This document shows, piece by piece, positions 1 through 7,734 of a stretch of DNA of 61,499 nt. Position 1 is the first letter of the stretch, and every line of letters starts with the position of its first letter. A program made the position numbers and the translations under genes. The notes beneath the pieces are model-generated. The model was not told the origin of the DNA. It made no database searches and was given only the letters and a program-made list of their open reading frames with translations. The DNA lies in NCBI GenBank assembly GCA_028285645.1, contig JANQOV010000091.1, positions 1 to 61,499 on the forward strand, given 5' to 3'. This DNA comes from Hyphococcus sp. (lineage in GTDB: Bacteria > Pseudomonadota > Alphaproteobacteria > Caulobacterales > Parvularculaceae).

Positions 1-824
1 ATGGCGCCGATGCGCGCCTCATCACCAGGCGGGCCTTCAAAGATTGCGGACGCAGCAGCGGCGCGCGTTAGGTTGATGCCCGCCACAAAGCACTCTGCAA
101 GGATCGCTAGGACGGCGAATACAGTGATCGAAAGAACATATCGGTCTAGGCCGCTTCGGCCGGACAAAAATGGACAGGCAGATAGCAGCACAAAGCCTGT
201 CAGCGCAAAAACCGGATGCAGCATCCAAAGAACAAAGAGGCAAGCGCCCGCGAGCGCGCCTTCAATGCGCGCGCGAACCGCCCCGCCATCGGCTGACGCA
301 GAGACAAAACAAAGCGCGCAGATTAGCAGCAGTGCTAATCCGAATTCCGCAACGCCGGTAAATGGCGATGCGACAAACGCTGCAAACCCTGCTGTTAAAA
401 TAGCCGCCAGCAAGGCCGGAAACCGAGTAGAAGCGAAATAGGCAAGCGGATATGCCGCAATCAACGCAAAAATCGCCTTGGCGACAAGATGAATGCGCCC
501 CGGCGTATCGGCAAACATATCTGAGATCAAGAGCACCAGCACGTGAAAGGGAGCAACAGCATCAACAAGCTTCGCTTCCCCGGCGGCGATCGATCTTGCT
601 TCTGCAATAGGCGCAATCATGTTGAGTGTCGGAGACAAGCTTAACAGCGCGGGCGCGAACAATGCGGCAGCGACAAACGGCGCCGCCGCTAGGGCCGCCC
701 ACAAGAAAGTCCATCCGGGCTGTTGCCAGGCATAGACCACCATTGCCGCGCGGCGCGCGATCGGCGCAGGGCGCCGCCACTCGCATAATTCTTCAAACTC
801 GATATCCTGGCAACCTTGAGACAT
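1..824 (-). CDS. Partial multi-pass membrane protein (C-terminus off the left edge)
   Basis: An open minus-strand frame starts at an ATG at 824 (protein begins MSQGCQDIEFEELCEW) and runs at least 274 codons without a stop through the left edge. After a short soluble N-terminus with a Trp/Arg-rich stretch, the first hydrophobic segment lies near residues 37-62. Further hydrophobic segments near 90-105, 115-135, 140-175, 190-220 and 228-245 suggest an integral inner-membrane protein of about six or more helices. I do not recognise the family; the layout resembles uncharacterised Yip1-like or polymerase-like membrane proteins, but no motif settles it. It is divergent from the GST gene. The shorter plus-strand frame covering 1-441 is low-complexity and is the shadow. 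Confidence 0.6.
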   Translation of the reverse strand, partial: MSQGCQDIEFEELCEWRRPAPIARRAAMVVYAWQQPGWTFLWAALAAAPFVAAALFAPALLSLSPTLNMIAPIAEARSIAAGEAKLVDAVAPFHVLVLLISDMFADTPGRIHLVAKAIFALIAAYPLAYFASTRFPALLAAILTAGFAAFVASPFTGVAEFGLALLLICALCFVSASADGGAVRARIEGALAGACLFVLWMLHPVFALTGFVLLSACPFLSGRSGLDRYVLSITVFAVLAILAECFVAGINLTRAAAASAIFEGPPGDEARIGA

Positions 825-989
825 CCCGCTTCGGCCCTCTCGCAATTGTTCCAAACTTGCGCGAAGTTCTGTTCTTGAGCCCTGATTCTGCAAAGCTTTT
901 GCCGAGGCGTGTCCCAAAATGGCTCGATTGAGCGTCACTTGTATGCGCAGGGTGTCAGTTCCCGCGACGACTGTTATGATTTCCGGTTG

Positions 990-1670
990 ATGCGAACGCT
1001 TTACCATATGACCCTGGACCCAATGTCGCGCATGATCCGCATTGTGCTTGCGGAAAAAGGTCTTCCTGCTCGTCTTGTTGAACTCCGTCCGTGGGAGGAA
1101 AATTCCGAATTCGCGTCCATCAATCCAGCCGGCGATATTCCGGTCCTGATCGATGAGCCCCCAACTGGCGGCGAACTATCTATTTCGCCAACGACAGCAA
1201 TCATTGAATACCTCGAAGAGGTCTATCCGAGCACAAAGCTGCATCCGTCAACTGCTGCGGGTCGCGCGGAAGTACGCCGCCTTGTGATGTGGATCGCCGT
1301 TAAATTCGAACGCGAGGTCATCGACCTGACCATGCGTGAAAGGGTCGACAAGAAGTTAATGCGTCTTGGTCCGGCGGACTATGACAGACTCAATCAGGGG
1401 GCCAAAGCGCTCGATTGGCACCTCGACTATTTCGACTGGCTTTTGGAGCAACGGCAGTGGCTTGCTGGCGAGGTTTATAGCTTCGCCGACGCCGCTGCAG
1501 CGGCGTCCTTGTCTTCGCTCGACTATATTTCAGCAATCGACTGGCAAAAATGCAGCGCGTTGCATGAATGGTACGCGCGGATGAAATCGCGCCCCAGCAT
1601 GCGTCCCTTGTTGAAAGATCGCGTGGACGGTGTAACGCCGCCGAACCATTTCGATGATCCGGATTTTTAG
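990..1670 (+). CDS. Glutathione S-transferase family protein
   Basis: A 226-residue cytosolic protein with an N-terminal thioredoxin-fold GST domain (about 1-80: MRTLYHM..., the INPAGDIPVL stretch with the cis-Pro region, then PTTAIIEYLEE replacing the usual ESxxIxxYL glutathione-binding motif). An all-helical C-terminal domain follows (about 95-205, with AGEVYSFADAAAAASL as the usual N-capping/SFAD motif). The longer upstream start at 909 would add 27 residues with no GST homology, so ATG 990 is preferred, although no strong ribosome site precedes it. It ends 2 bp before queG and is probably co-transcribed with it. The substrate cannot be told from sequence. Confidence 0.85.
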   Translation: MRTLYHMTLDPMSRMIRIVLAEKGLPARLVELRPWEENSEFASINPAGDIPVLIDEPPTGGELSISPTTAIIEYLEEVYPSTKLHPSTAAGRAEVRRLVMWIAVKFEREVIDLTMRERVDKKLMRLGPADYDRLNQGAKALDWHLDYFDWLLEQRQWLAGEVYSFADAAAAASLSSLDYISAIDWQKCSALHEWYARMKSRPSMRPLLKDRVDGVTPPNHFDDPDF

Positions 1671-1672
1671 GA

Positions 1673-2824
1673 ATGACCGAGACACTATCGCGTGAAAGCA
1701 ACATTGTTGCACACGCGCTTAAATGCGGATTTGACGGAGCCGGCATTGCGTCAGCCCGCTTGCCGCCCGAGTTCGCCTCCAGTTTGAAGCAATACATTGA
1801 ACTTGGATTCAATGGCGATATGGATTGGCTGGAAAGAAGACAAAATGAGCGCGCTAGCCCCGACGCCCTTTGGCCCGATGCAAAATCCGTGATTATTCTC
1901 GGCATGAATTACGGGCCAGACACCGACCCAATGGCAAAACTAGAACATCGCCAGTCCGGCGTGGTTTCTGTTTATGCGCACAACAAAGATTATCATGACC
2001 TTGTCAAGAAACGCCTGAAGCAATTGGCGCGATGGATTGTTTCCGAGCATGGCGGCGACGTCAAAGTTTTCGTCGATACAGCGCCGGTGATGGAAAAACC
2101 ATTAGCGCAACTGGCTGGGCTGGGCTGGCAAGGAAAACACACAAACCTCGTATCGCGTCAGTTTGGGTCGTGGTTGTTCCTCGGCGCCATATTCTCAACG
2201 CTCAAACTTTCCGCCAACTCGCGAGAAACTGATCATTGCGGGACGTGTAGTCGTTGTTTGGAAATCTGCCCTACAGCGGCTTTCCCGTCACCGTATCAAC
2301 TCGATGCGCGACGTTGCATTTCCTATTTAACAATTGAGCATAAAGGGCCGATCCCTCGAGAACTTCGAAGCGCTATGGGCAATCGGATTTACGGGTGCGA
2401 TGATTGCCTTGCAGTCTGCCCTTGGAACAAGTTCGCCAGCAAGGCGAAGCATGCTGCATTGCACCCGCGCGAAGCGCTGCAGGCGCCGTTGTTGGCGAGC
2501 CTTGTGAAACTTGACGATAAGTCTTTTAGGGACCTGTTTTCTGGGTCTCCAATCAAGCGCACTGGCCGCGATCGATTCATCCGTAATGTGCTGATTGCAA
2601 TCGGCAACAGCGATGATGAAAGCCTCGCCGACTGTGCAAAGGAACGGCTAGACGATCACTCGCCGCTGGTGCGCGGCGCGGCCATATGGGCTTTATCCCG
2701 ACTGCTTGAGCCGCAGACATTTGAAGAGTTGCTAAAAGAAAACGCTCCCGCCGAGCGCGACGAGAGCGTGATCAGTGAGTGGACGGCGGCCCAATCTGAA
2801 TCTCAGATCTCTACCGTCAGTTGA
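1673..2824 (+). CDS. queG: Epoxyqueuosine reductase QueG
   Basis: A 383-residue cytosolic cobalamin- and Fe-S-dependent enzyme that reduces epoxyqueuosine to queuosine in tRNA wobble modification. Visible hallmarks are the FVDTAPVMEK stretch with the catalytic Asp (D135) and two ferredoxin-like cysteine clusters. The first is C189/C192/C195/C199 (CGTCSRCLEICP); the second is C215 with C242/C245/C249 (CDDCLAVCPWNKF). A C-terminal HEAT-like helical region follows (about 290-350, SPLVRGAAIWALSRL). Length matches the family. It follows the GST gene after 2 bp. Its last 22 bp overlap the end of the convergent minus-strand G8 gene. Confidence 0.97.
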   Translation: MTETLSRESNIVAHALKCGFDGAGIASARLPPEFASSLKQYIELGFNGDMDWLERRQNERASPDALWPDAKSVIILGMNYGPDTDPMAKLEHRQSGVVSVYAHNKDYHDLVKKRLKQLARWIVSEHGGDVKVFVDTAPVMEKPLAQLAGLGWQGKHTNLVSRQFGSWLFLGAIFSTLKLSANSRETDHCGTCSRCLEICPTAAFPSPYQLDARRCISYLTIEHKGPIPRELRSAMGNRIYGCDDCLAVCPWNKFASKAKHAALHPREALQAPLLASLVKLDDKSFRDLFSGSPIKRTGRDRFIRNVLIAIGNSDDESLADCAKERLDDHSPLVRGAAIWALSRLLEPQTFEELLKENAPAERDESVISEWTAAQSESQISTVS

Positions 2825-5800
2825 ACATGCGCTTTTGAGAAGTTACCGGCGTCGTCCTCAACCCAATACCAGAATTCGTCAGCGCCGACATAGTTCGGGT
2901 CGGGCGTATAGGTCAGCGTTCCATCCTGGTTATCGATCAACAGTCCGTATTTCGGATGCCGCAACCCGTCAACCGCCAGTGGATCGCCATCCGGGTCGCT
3001 GTCATTAGCAAGGACGTCAAGGATCACAGATGAGTTTTGCTTCACCGAAGCAAAGTCATCACCTGCATTGGGCGCAACATTCGACAGGTCAAGAACGCCG
3101 TTATATGGCGGATCGGTGCGAACAAAGTTTCCACCCGGCGTTAGGTCGCGACCTGCCGGGATTTCAATGAACACGCCGGTTTTGTGAACCTCGCCGGTAA
3201 CCCGATCCGTTACATATTGATCCAAGAACGTTACATTCCGGCCGTCTGGCAAGGTCCAATAACCTTCCACTTCGACGGCGCCGCGAAGCGACTTCCAATC
3301 GTAGGAATGCTGATCCCAATTTGACGATACCGTGGTTTGTCCAAGTCCGTCATGCTTTATGCCGGACAAAATGAGCGGCGACGTTCCATGGTTCGGCCCC
3401 ATCGTGAAATCAGGCACGTCACTTACGAACGAAAAGCCTTGTTGCGATAGCTCGTCGGAACTTAAGATCCTGTCCGACGCGTTCGTGTTCCAATATTCGG
3501 GACCAGTATTGCCCGTGATATTCACATCAATGAACGTATATTCTCGCTCGATCTGAGACTGATCCGCGGGCAGATTGACGATGGCGCGACTCATACGCAC
3601 GCCTGAAGTGAAGCCTTCAATATTGGCGTCATTGACAACGATATCGACGGTGTTGGCGCCGTAACTAATACCGGCGCCGTTTACCCATTTTGCTACGGGC
3701 GTACGCGCTGCGACCAGATCAAGGTCTTCCAACGTGTAGTGCGCGGTATAGTGCAGGAAGACGCCAACCCGCGCTTCCCAGGCCGTGAAATCACTGATGA
3801 TCGTACGGATGTCGTGACCCTGCTGGGGCGACGCCTTGATGACTTCAAGACCGATTTCGTTACCGAGCGAAACATTGCCGTCAAATACGCCAATATTCGG
3901 ATTATTGATGAACGACTCGTCTTGGTACCGCAGCGCTTCTGGTTGCTTGGCGATATCAAGTCCGACTTTGATAACATCGCCTTCCCAGCCGCGGGAATTA
4001 TAAACAAAGCCATGCCCGCCCGGAGAGCTTGCCGCAACATTGTCGACAGCGTCCACTAAACGGCCCTGGAACCAAAACCCCGCCCCGCTGCGACCAAGAT
4101 CGAAAGCGTCAAGATCTGAGCCATCTTTCGGGCTGTTGCTAACGCCGGTGTTCTTGATTGAAATATTGTGCGACCAACGACCGGTTTCGTTTCCGGTTTC
4201 CGCCACGAAACTTGCGCCGAAAATATCATAAGCGGCGTTGTCCGTGAAAATCGCGTTGGAATCATGGTGCACAAAACCCCAGCCCGGCGATCCCCAAACG
4301 GAATTGCCAACAATCATGGCGGGATCATCAAGTTCAGAAACACCAGACCGATGAAGGTGAAGCGGATAGCGCGCTTTGATGTTGGTGTCCGATTGCGTGC
4401 TCGACAGGTCATGAACCTCAAGCGAACGTTCTGATTTATCCGTCCGGCCCAGCTCAAAAAACTCCGCATAGCGGACATCAACATCGTCCGAGTGCATAAA
4501 CATGGTGTGACCACGTTGGTGCACAGGAATGGAATCGGCGTTTTCCGTCTGTATCACGACATTCCGGGAATAGTTTGCAACATACGCCTTTAGGTCTGGG
4601 CGCGGTCCGTCATGATCAAATTGCAATGGCCTATCGAACACGATTGTGTTGCCATTGATCGCAACGATCGTCAGCTCTTCGTCTTCTGTCGTGACATCTT
4701 GAATGTTCTCATTCGGCATCCATGGACTGCTATCTAGGGTCGTGCCCGTCAGCACAATCGTATCGCCGACTTCCCAGCCCGCGGGCGCAGCTTCAAGCGT
4801 CAACGACGTGTCGCCCGCCATCGGATCAACTGACACCTGGAAGAACGGATCTTTTTGCTGGCCGTGAATTTCCGTCTTGCCATGGCTGATGACGCCGCGC
4901 GACAACAGCAACGGATCCCACGCGACATCGATCGGTCCATTGTCGGCAATTTGTATAACGGACTTAATCCCGGCCTGCACCGGATCGCCGACTGTGCCGA
5001 TCGTTAAGTGGCCGCTTGGCGACACGACCATTGTGTCGACCTCCATGAACGTATCGGCGTCAGTCGCGAACTTCAGCGCACCATCGACGCGAACAGTATA
5101 CAAAGACACTGGGCTCTCACCGTCATAGTGGACGCTAACGCCATGGGGAATCACCACGGCAGCGCCGCCGCCCGGCACGGAGCCGTTCGCCCAGGTATTA
5201 GGGTCAAACCATGACCCACTATTCACCGCCACGTGGCTCGCTGCGGAAACCGGAACCAGGTTGAGCGCCGCCATATGCTCAGCATGTTTGGACGGATCAT
5301 CGGGGTGCACATGCCCGCCGTCCATGTCTCCATGCATATCGTCATGAGCGCCGCCACCCTGCATCTCGTCATGCCCACCGCCACTGTCTCCATCGTGACT
5401 GCCGTGTTCATTAGAACCGCCATCATCGCCATTGCCGTGCATGCCATGATCTTCTTCGACGGCGCCTTGATGATCACCGTCATCCGAGTGTTCCTCATGG
5501 TGATCGGTGTTATCGCTTTGATCACTGTCCTGATCGTGACCGCCGCCCTGGTGATGACCGCCAATATTGGGCTCGCCGCCGCCAAAGCCCGGATCGATTT
5601 GCATATCACCATGATGATCCATGCCAGGTTCATGATCCATCACAGTGTCTTGTTCCGGCGTGGACGAACGGGCGCCATCATCGGATGTGTGGCTGTCATG
5701 GGACTGTTCGTTGTCTGTATGACGGTGGTCCTCGCCATCGTGGAGCGGCTCTTCACCAACAACAGGCGACTGATCTCTCACCTCGTTCAGCGTCCGTTCC

Positions 5801-6483
5801 GGAATCGGCGCAATCACATCAATTTTGACTTTCGCCTTACTCGACCTGCCATCGTCCGTTTCTAATTTGTATCTAAAGCTTGCCCTGCCTTCAAATCCTG
5901 CACGCGGCGTGAATATGATCGTGTCGCCGTCAAGCTCAACAGTGCCGTTGCGCGCCTTAAATACCCGCACAACATGCAAAGAGTCGATGCTGCCATTTGT
6001 ATCGTTCTGAAGAACGCTCTCAACAGGAATATGCAGCGCCTCGCCTGACGTTGCGACAAAGCCATCGTCTTTTTTGGCATTAACTCTCGCTGCGACGGTC
6101 TTTTGGCTGACGCCGGCGTTCTCACCTTCAATGATGACGGAGCGCTGAGGCATTGAAACGCCATCAACTTCAGGGCGAATATTATCGGACCGGGGAGACG
6201 ATTGCCATTCCTTTAATTCTGGCTCTAGCATGTCCCTTCGTAGAATTCCGTCATCACGTTCTGAACGATCCGATGCAGCGCGCGCAGCGGAGGAGACAGC
6301 GTCGGCGGCCAACAGCGGCGCCAACAAACTTGCTTGCGCCAATTGCGACTTCATTGCGCGCCGCCTGCTCCGGCGTCCGGATTGCAAAGGAGCGCGAAGC
6401 CCTCCCGCTTCTACTGCTCGAAGAAAATCGCAAAGTTCGATTTTGTCGATGTCCGGGCGCGTCGCGTCAAACTCTTTACTCAT
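2803..6483 (-). CDS. Large surface protein: cadherin/Ig-like repeat, His/Asp/Gly-rich spacer, G8 domain, beta-helix, cadherin/Ig-like repeat
   Basis: A 1226-residue protein. Domains in order: a basic N-terminus (RRSRRRAMKSQ, followed by a short hydrophobic Ala/Leu stretch); an Ig/cadherin-like module (about 135-225, with a VLQNDTNGS turn); a low-complexity His/Asp/Gly/Met-rich spacer (about 231-411); a G8 domain (about 413-628, with GSWFDPNTWANGSVPGGGA); a parallel beta-helix region with many Asn/Gly turns (about 630-1110); and a C-terminal cadherin-like module (VLANDSDPDGDPLAV, then DGTLTYTPDPNYVGADEF). G8 plus beta-helix is the architecture of CEMIP/TMEM2-like proteins, so a polysaccharide-binding or polysaccharide-acting surface role is plausible; this is inference. 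No LPXTG, PEP-CTERM tail or RTX repeats were seen. The start ATG 6483 (MSKEFDATRP) is chosen over 6576, whose extra residues look non-coding. Confidence 0.85.
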   Translation of the reverse strand: MSKEFDATRPDIDKIELCDFLRAVEAGGLRAPLQSGRRSRRRAMKSQLAQASLLAPLLAADAVSSAARAASDRSERDDGILRRDMLEPELKEWQSSPRSDNIRPEVDGVSMPQRSVIIEGENAGVSQKTVAARVNAKKDDGFVATSGEALHIPVESVLQNDTNGSIDSLHVVRVFKARNGTVELDGDTIIFTPRAGFEGRASFRYKLETDDGRSSKAKVKIDVIAPIPERTLNEVRDQSPVVGEEPLHDGEDHRHTDNEQSHDSHTSDDGARSSTPEQDTVMDHEPGMDHHGDMQIDPGFGGGEPNIGGHHQGGGHDQDSDQSDNTDHHEEHSDDGDHQGAVEEDHGMHGNGDDGGSNEHGSHDGDSGGGHDEMQGGGAHDDMHGDMDGGHVHPDDPSKHAEHMAALNLVPVSAASHVAVNSGSWFDPNTWANGSVPGGGAAVVIPHGVSVHYDGESPVSLYTVRVDGALKFATDADTFMEVDTMVVSPSGHLTIGTVGDPVQAGIKSVIQIADNGPIDVAWDPLLLSRGVISHGKTEIHGQQKDPFFQVSVDPMAGDTSLTLEAAPAGWEVGDTIVLTGTTLDSSPWMPNENIQDVTTEDEELTIVAINGNTIVFDRPLQFDHDGPRPDLKAYVANYSRNVVIQTENADSIPVHQRGHTMFMHSDDVDVRYAEFFELGRTDKSERSLEVHDLSSTQSDTNIKARYPLHLHRSGVSELDDPAMIVGNSVWGSPGWGFVHHDSNAIFTDNAAYDIFGASFVAETGNETGRWSHNISIKNTGVSNSPKDGSDLDAFDLGRSGAGFWFQGRLVDAVDNVAASSPGGHGFVYNSRGWEGDVIKVGLDIAKQPEALRYQDESFINNPNIGVFDGNVSLGNEIGLEVIKASPQQGHDIRTIISDFTAWEARVGVFLHYTAHYTLEDLDLVAARTPVAKWVNGAGISYGANTVDIVVNDANIEGFTSGVRMSRAIVNLPADQSQIEREYTFIDVNITGNTGPEYWNTNASDRILSSDELSQQGFSFVSDVPDFTMGPNHGTSPLILSGIKHDGLGQTTVSSNWDQHSYDWKSLRGAVEVEGYWTLPDGRNVTFLDQYVTDRVTGEVHKTGVFIEIPAGRDLTPGGNFVRTDPPYNGVLDLSNVAPNAGDDFASVKQNSSVILDVLANDSDPDGDPLAVDGLRHPKYGLLIDNQDGTLTYTPDPNYVGADEFWYWVEDDAGNFSKAHVQLTVEI

Positions 6484-6878
6484 TTTTACACACTCACTGC
6501 GATGGCGTTTACCGTGAGCATTGGGTGGAATAGATTGGCTTCTATTTTCTCGACCAAGCCTGCTCGATTTGCGCATTCCTGTGCGCTACGTGATTGAGGC
6601 TAAGCGAGGGAGAAAAAAATGTGCTTTCCAGGATCAATAAATTTATCTGCATCAAGCCGAATATGGGCAATGAACCCATTAAAAATTGAAAATGTTTCCA
6701 TCCTGCAAGAAATGAGAATGTTCACAATCAACATTTGAATTGAATGCAATTAAAATTTTATCGAACGGCTCGACTAGCGAAACAACACCCAAAAAGGCCG
6801 CAGAAACCATACAGCTTTGCTGCTATTGGCAGATTTTGCCGAACAGTTGACCCGAATATAAGCGCCAGCAATCCCTAT
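6484..6878. other. 395-bp AT-rich intergenic stretch
   Basis: The stretch lies between the minus-strand 2OG-oxygenase gene and the minus-strand G8 gene. It is clearly more AT-rich than its surroundings (especially 6600-6780) and has no convincing frame. It probably carries the promoter and leader of the G8 gene. I could not pick a clear -35/-10 pair, a sigma-54 site or a U-tailed terminator hairpin by eye. Confidence 0.5.
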
Positions 6879-7718
6879 TTATCGGGAGAGCTTTTTCGAA
6901 ACGCGCCGGAGGTTACGTGCGACAATTGGCGGTAAGATATCGTCGATTAATTCACTACGTTTCACTTGCCAATCGATCGCGTCATCGGACTGCGGGCGCT
7001 TCTTGAACTGCGTTGTGAACTTGCGTCCGGTTCCGTCCCAACTGGCGGTGTAATAATATAATGCGATCGAGCGCCGAGGCGTTTCTTGCGGATGATTGAC
7101 AGGTGTCGGATGCCCATGAAAGCTCGTTGCATTTGTAGAAAAGACAACACTCCGATTAAAGTGCGGCACAATCTGATGGACACGCTCTGACATATCTTTG
7201 GTCCACAACTCCAGATCGCCTCCATATCCTTCTTGCCAATCCTTGTTGAGATAGATTAGCAGGTTGAGTCGCCGCTCAAGCTTAAGCGTTGGGTGCAAGT
7301 TAAAGTCGGCATGCACGCCAAGGTGACCGCCTTGCTTCGTCTGGTGAAATCCGCCCCCCAAATAATAGGGGTCTGGGATGAGCCCTTTTACGCCCGTCAT
7401 ATTTTCCAAGAATGCTATGAACGGACGAGAATTCAACGCATAAAAGAACGACCGGACCTTACCGGGCAGATAATCGGGGTTGAAACTGGTTTTGTAGCGC
7501 TCTTGATCCCTGTCGAATGTCTGGCTGTCCGGATCAGGATCTGCAGGAAAATTCTTGATGCAATCGTCAAGAATTTCTGGAGAACAAAAATCGTCAATAA
7601 CAATATGCGGAAAGGGCTGCGCGCTGACATATTGTTCGTGCAGATCATGACCTTTTTCGGATAGCGCGCTCGCGTCAAAAAATCCAAAGTCGGGGTCGGC
7701 GATCGTTATGTAGCTCAT
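6879..7718 (-). CDS. 2-oxoglutarate/Fe(II)-dependent oxygenase (prolyl-4-hydroxylase-like)
   Basis: A 279-residue protein with the double-stranded beta-helix Fe(II) site of the 2OG oxygenase superfamily: an HxD motif at H136-A-D138 (HLGVHADFN), a distal His in SFHGHPTPV (H201 or H203) and a 2OG-binding Arg in TPRRSIALYYY (R215/R216). The substrate is unknown; relatives hydroxylate protein side chains or modify small metabolites and sugars. ATG 7718 (MSYITIADPD, with GAGAAAG just upstream) is preferred over 7862, which would overlap the preceding gene. It lies 16 bp downstream of the dehydrogenase-epimerase fusion in the same direction, so it probably belongs to the polysaccharide operon and may decorate its product. 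Confidence 0.85.
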   Translation of the reverse strand: MSYITIADPDFGFFDASALSEKGHDLHEQYVSAQPFPHIVIDDFCSPEILDDCIKNFPADPDPDSQTFDRDQERYKTSFNPDYLPGKVRSFFYALNSRPFIAFLENMTGVKGLIPDPYYLGGGFHQTKQGGHLGVHADFNLHPTLKLERRLNLLIYLNKDWQEGYGGDLELWTKDMSERVHQIVPHFNRSVVFSTNATSFHGHPTPVNHPQETPRRSIALYYYTASWDGTGRKFTTQFKKRPQSDDAIDWQVKRSELIDDILPPIVARNLRRVSKKLSR

Positions 7719-7734
7719 TGGTCTTTCTCGCACA

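Noticed and set aside
1..441. Plus-strand frame of 146 codons
   Set aside because: Low-complexity Ser/Ala/Arg/Thr composition; the antisense frame encodes a clear membrane protein.
5233..5865. Plus-strand frame of 210 codons resembling a hydrophobic membrane protein
   Set aside because: It is antisense to the His/Asp/Gly-rich spacer of the G8 gene; Ile/Met/Val richness follows from reading GAT/CAT codons in reverse.
2803..6483. PEP-CTERM substrate identity for the G8 protein
   Set aside because: The C-terminus ends in a beta strand (HVQLTVEI) with no VPEP motif, helix or Arg cluster.
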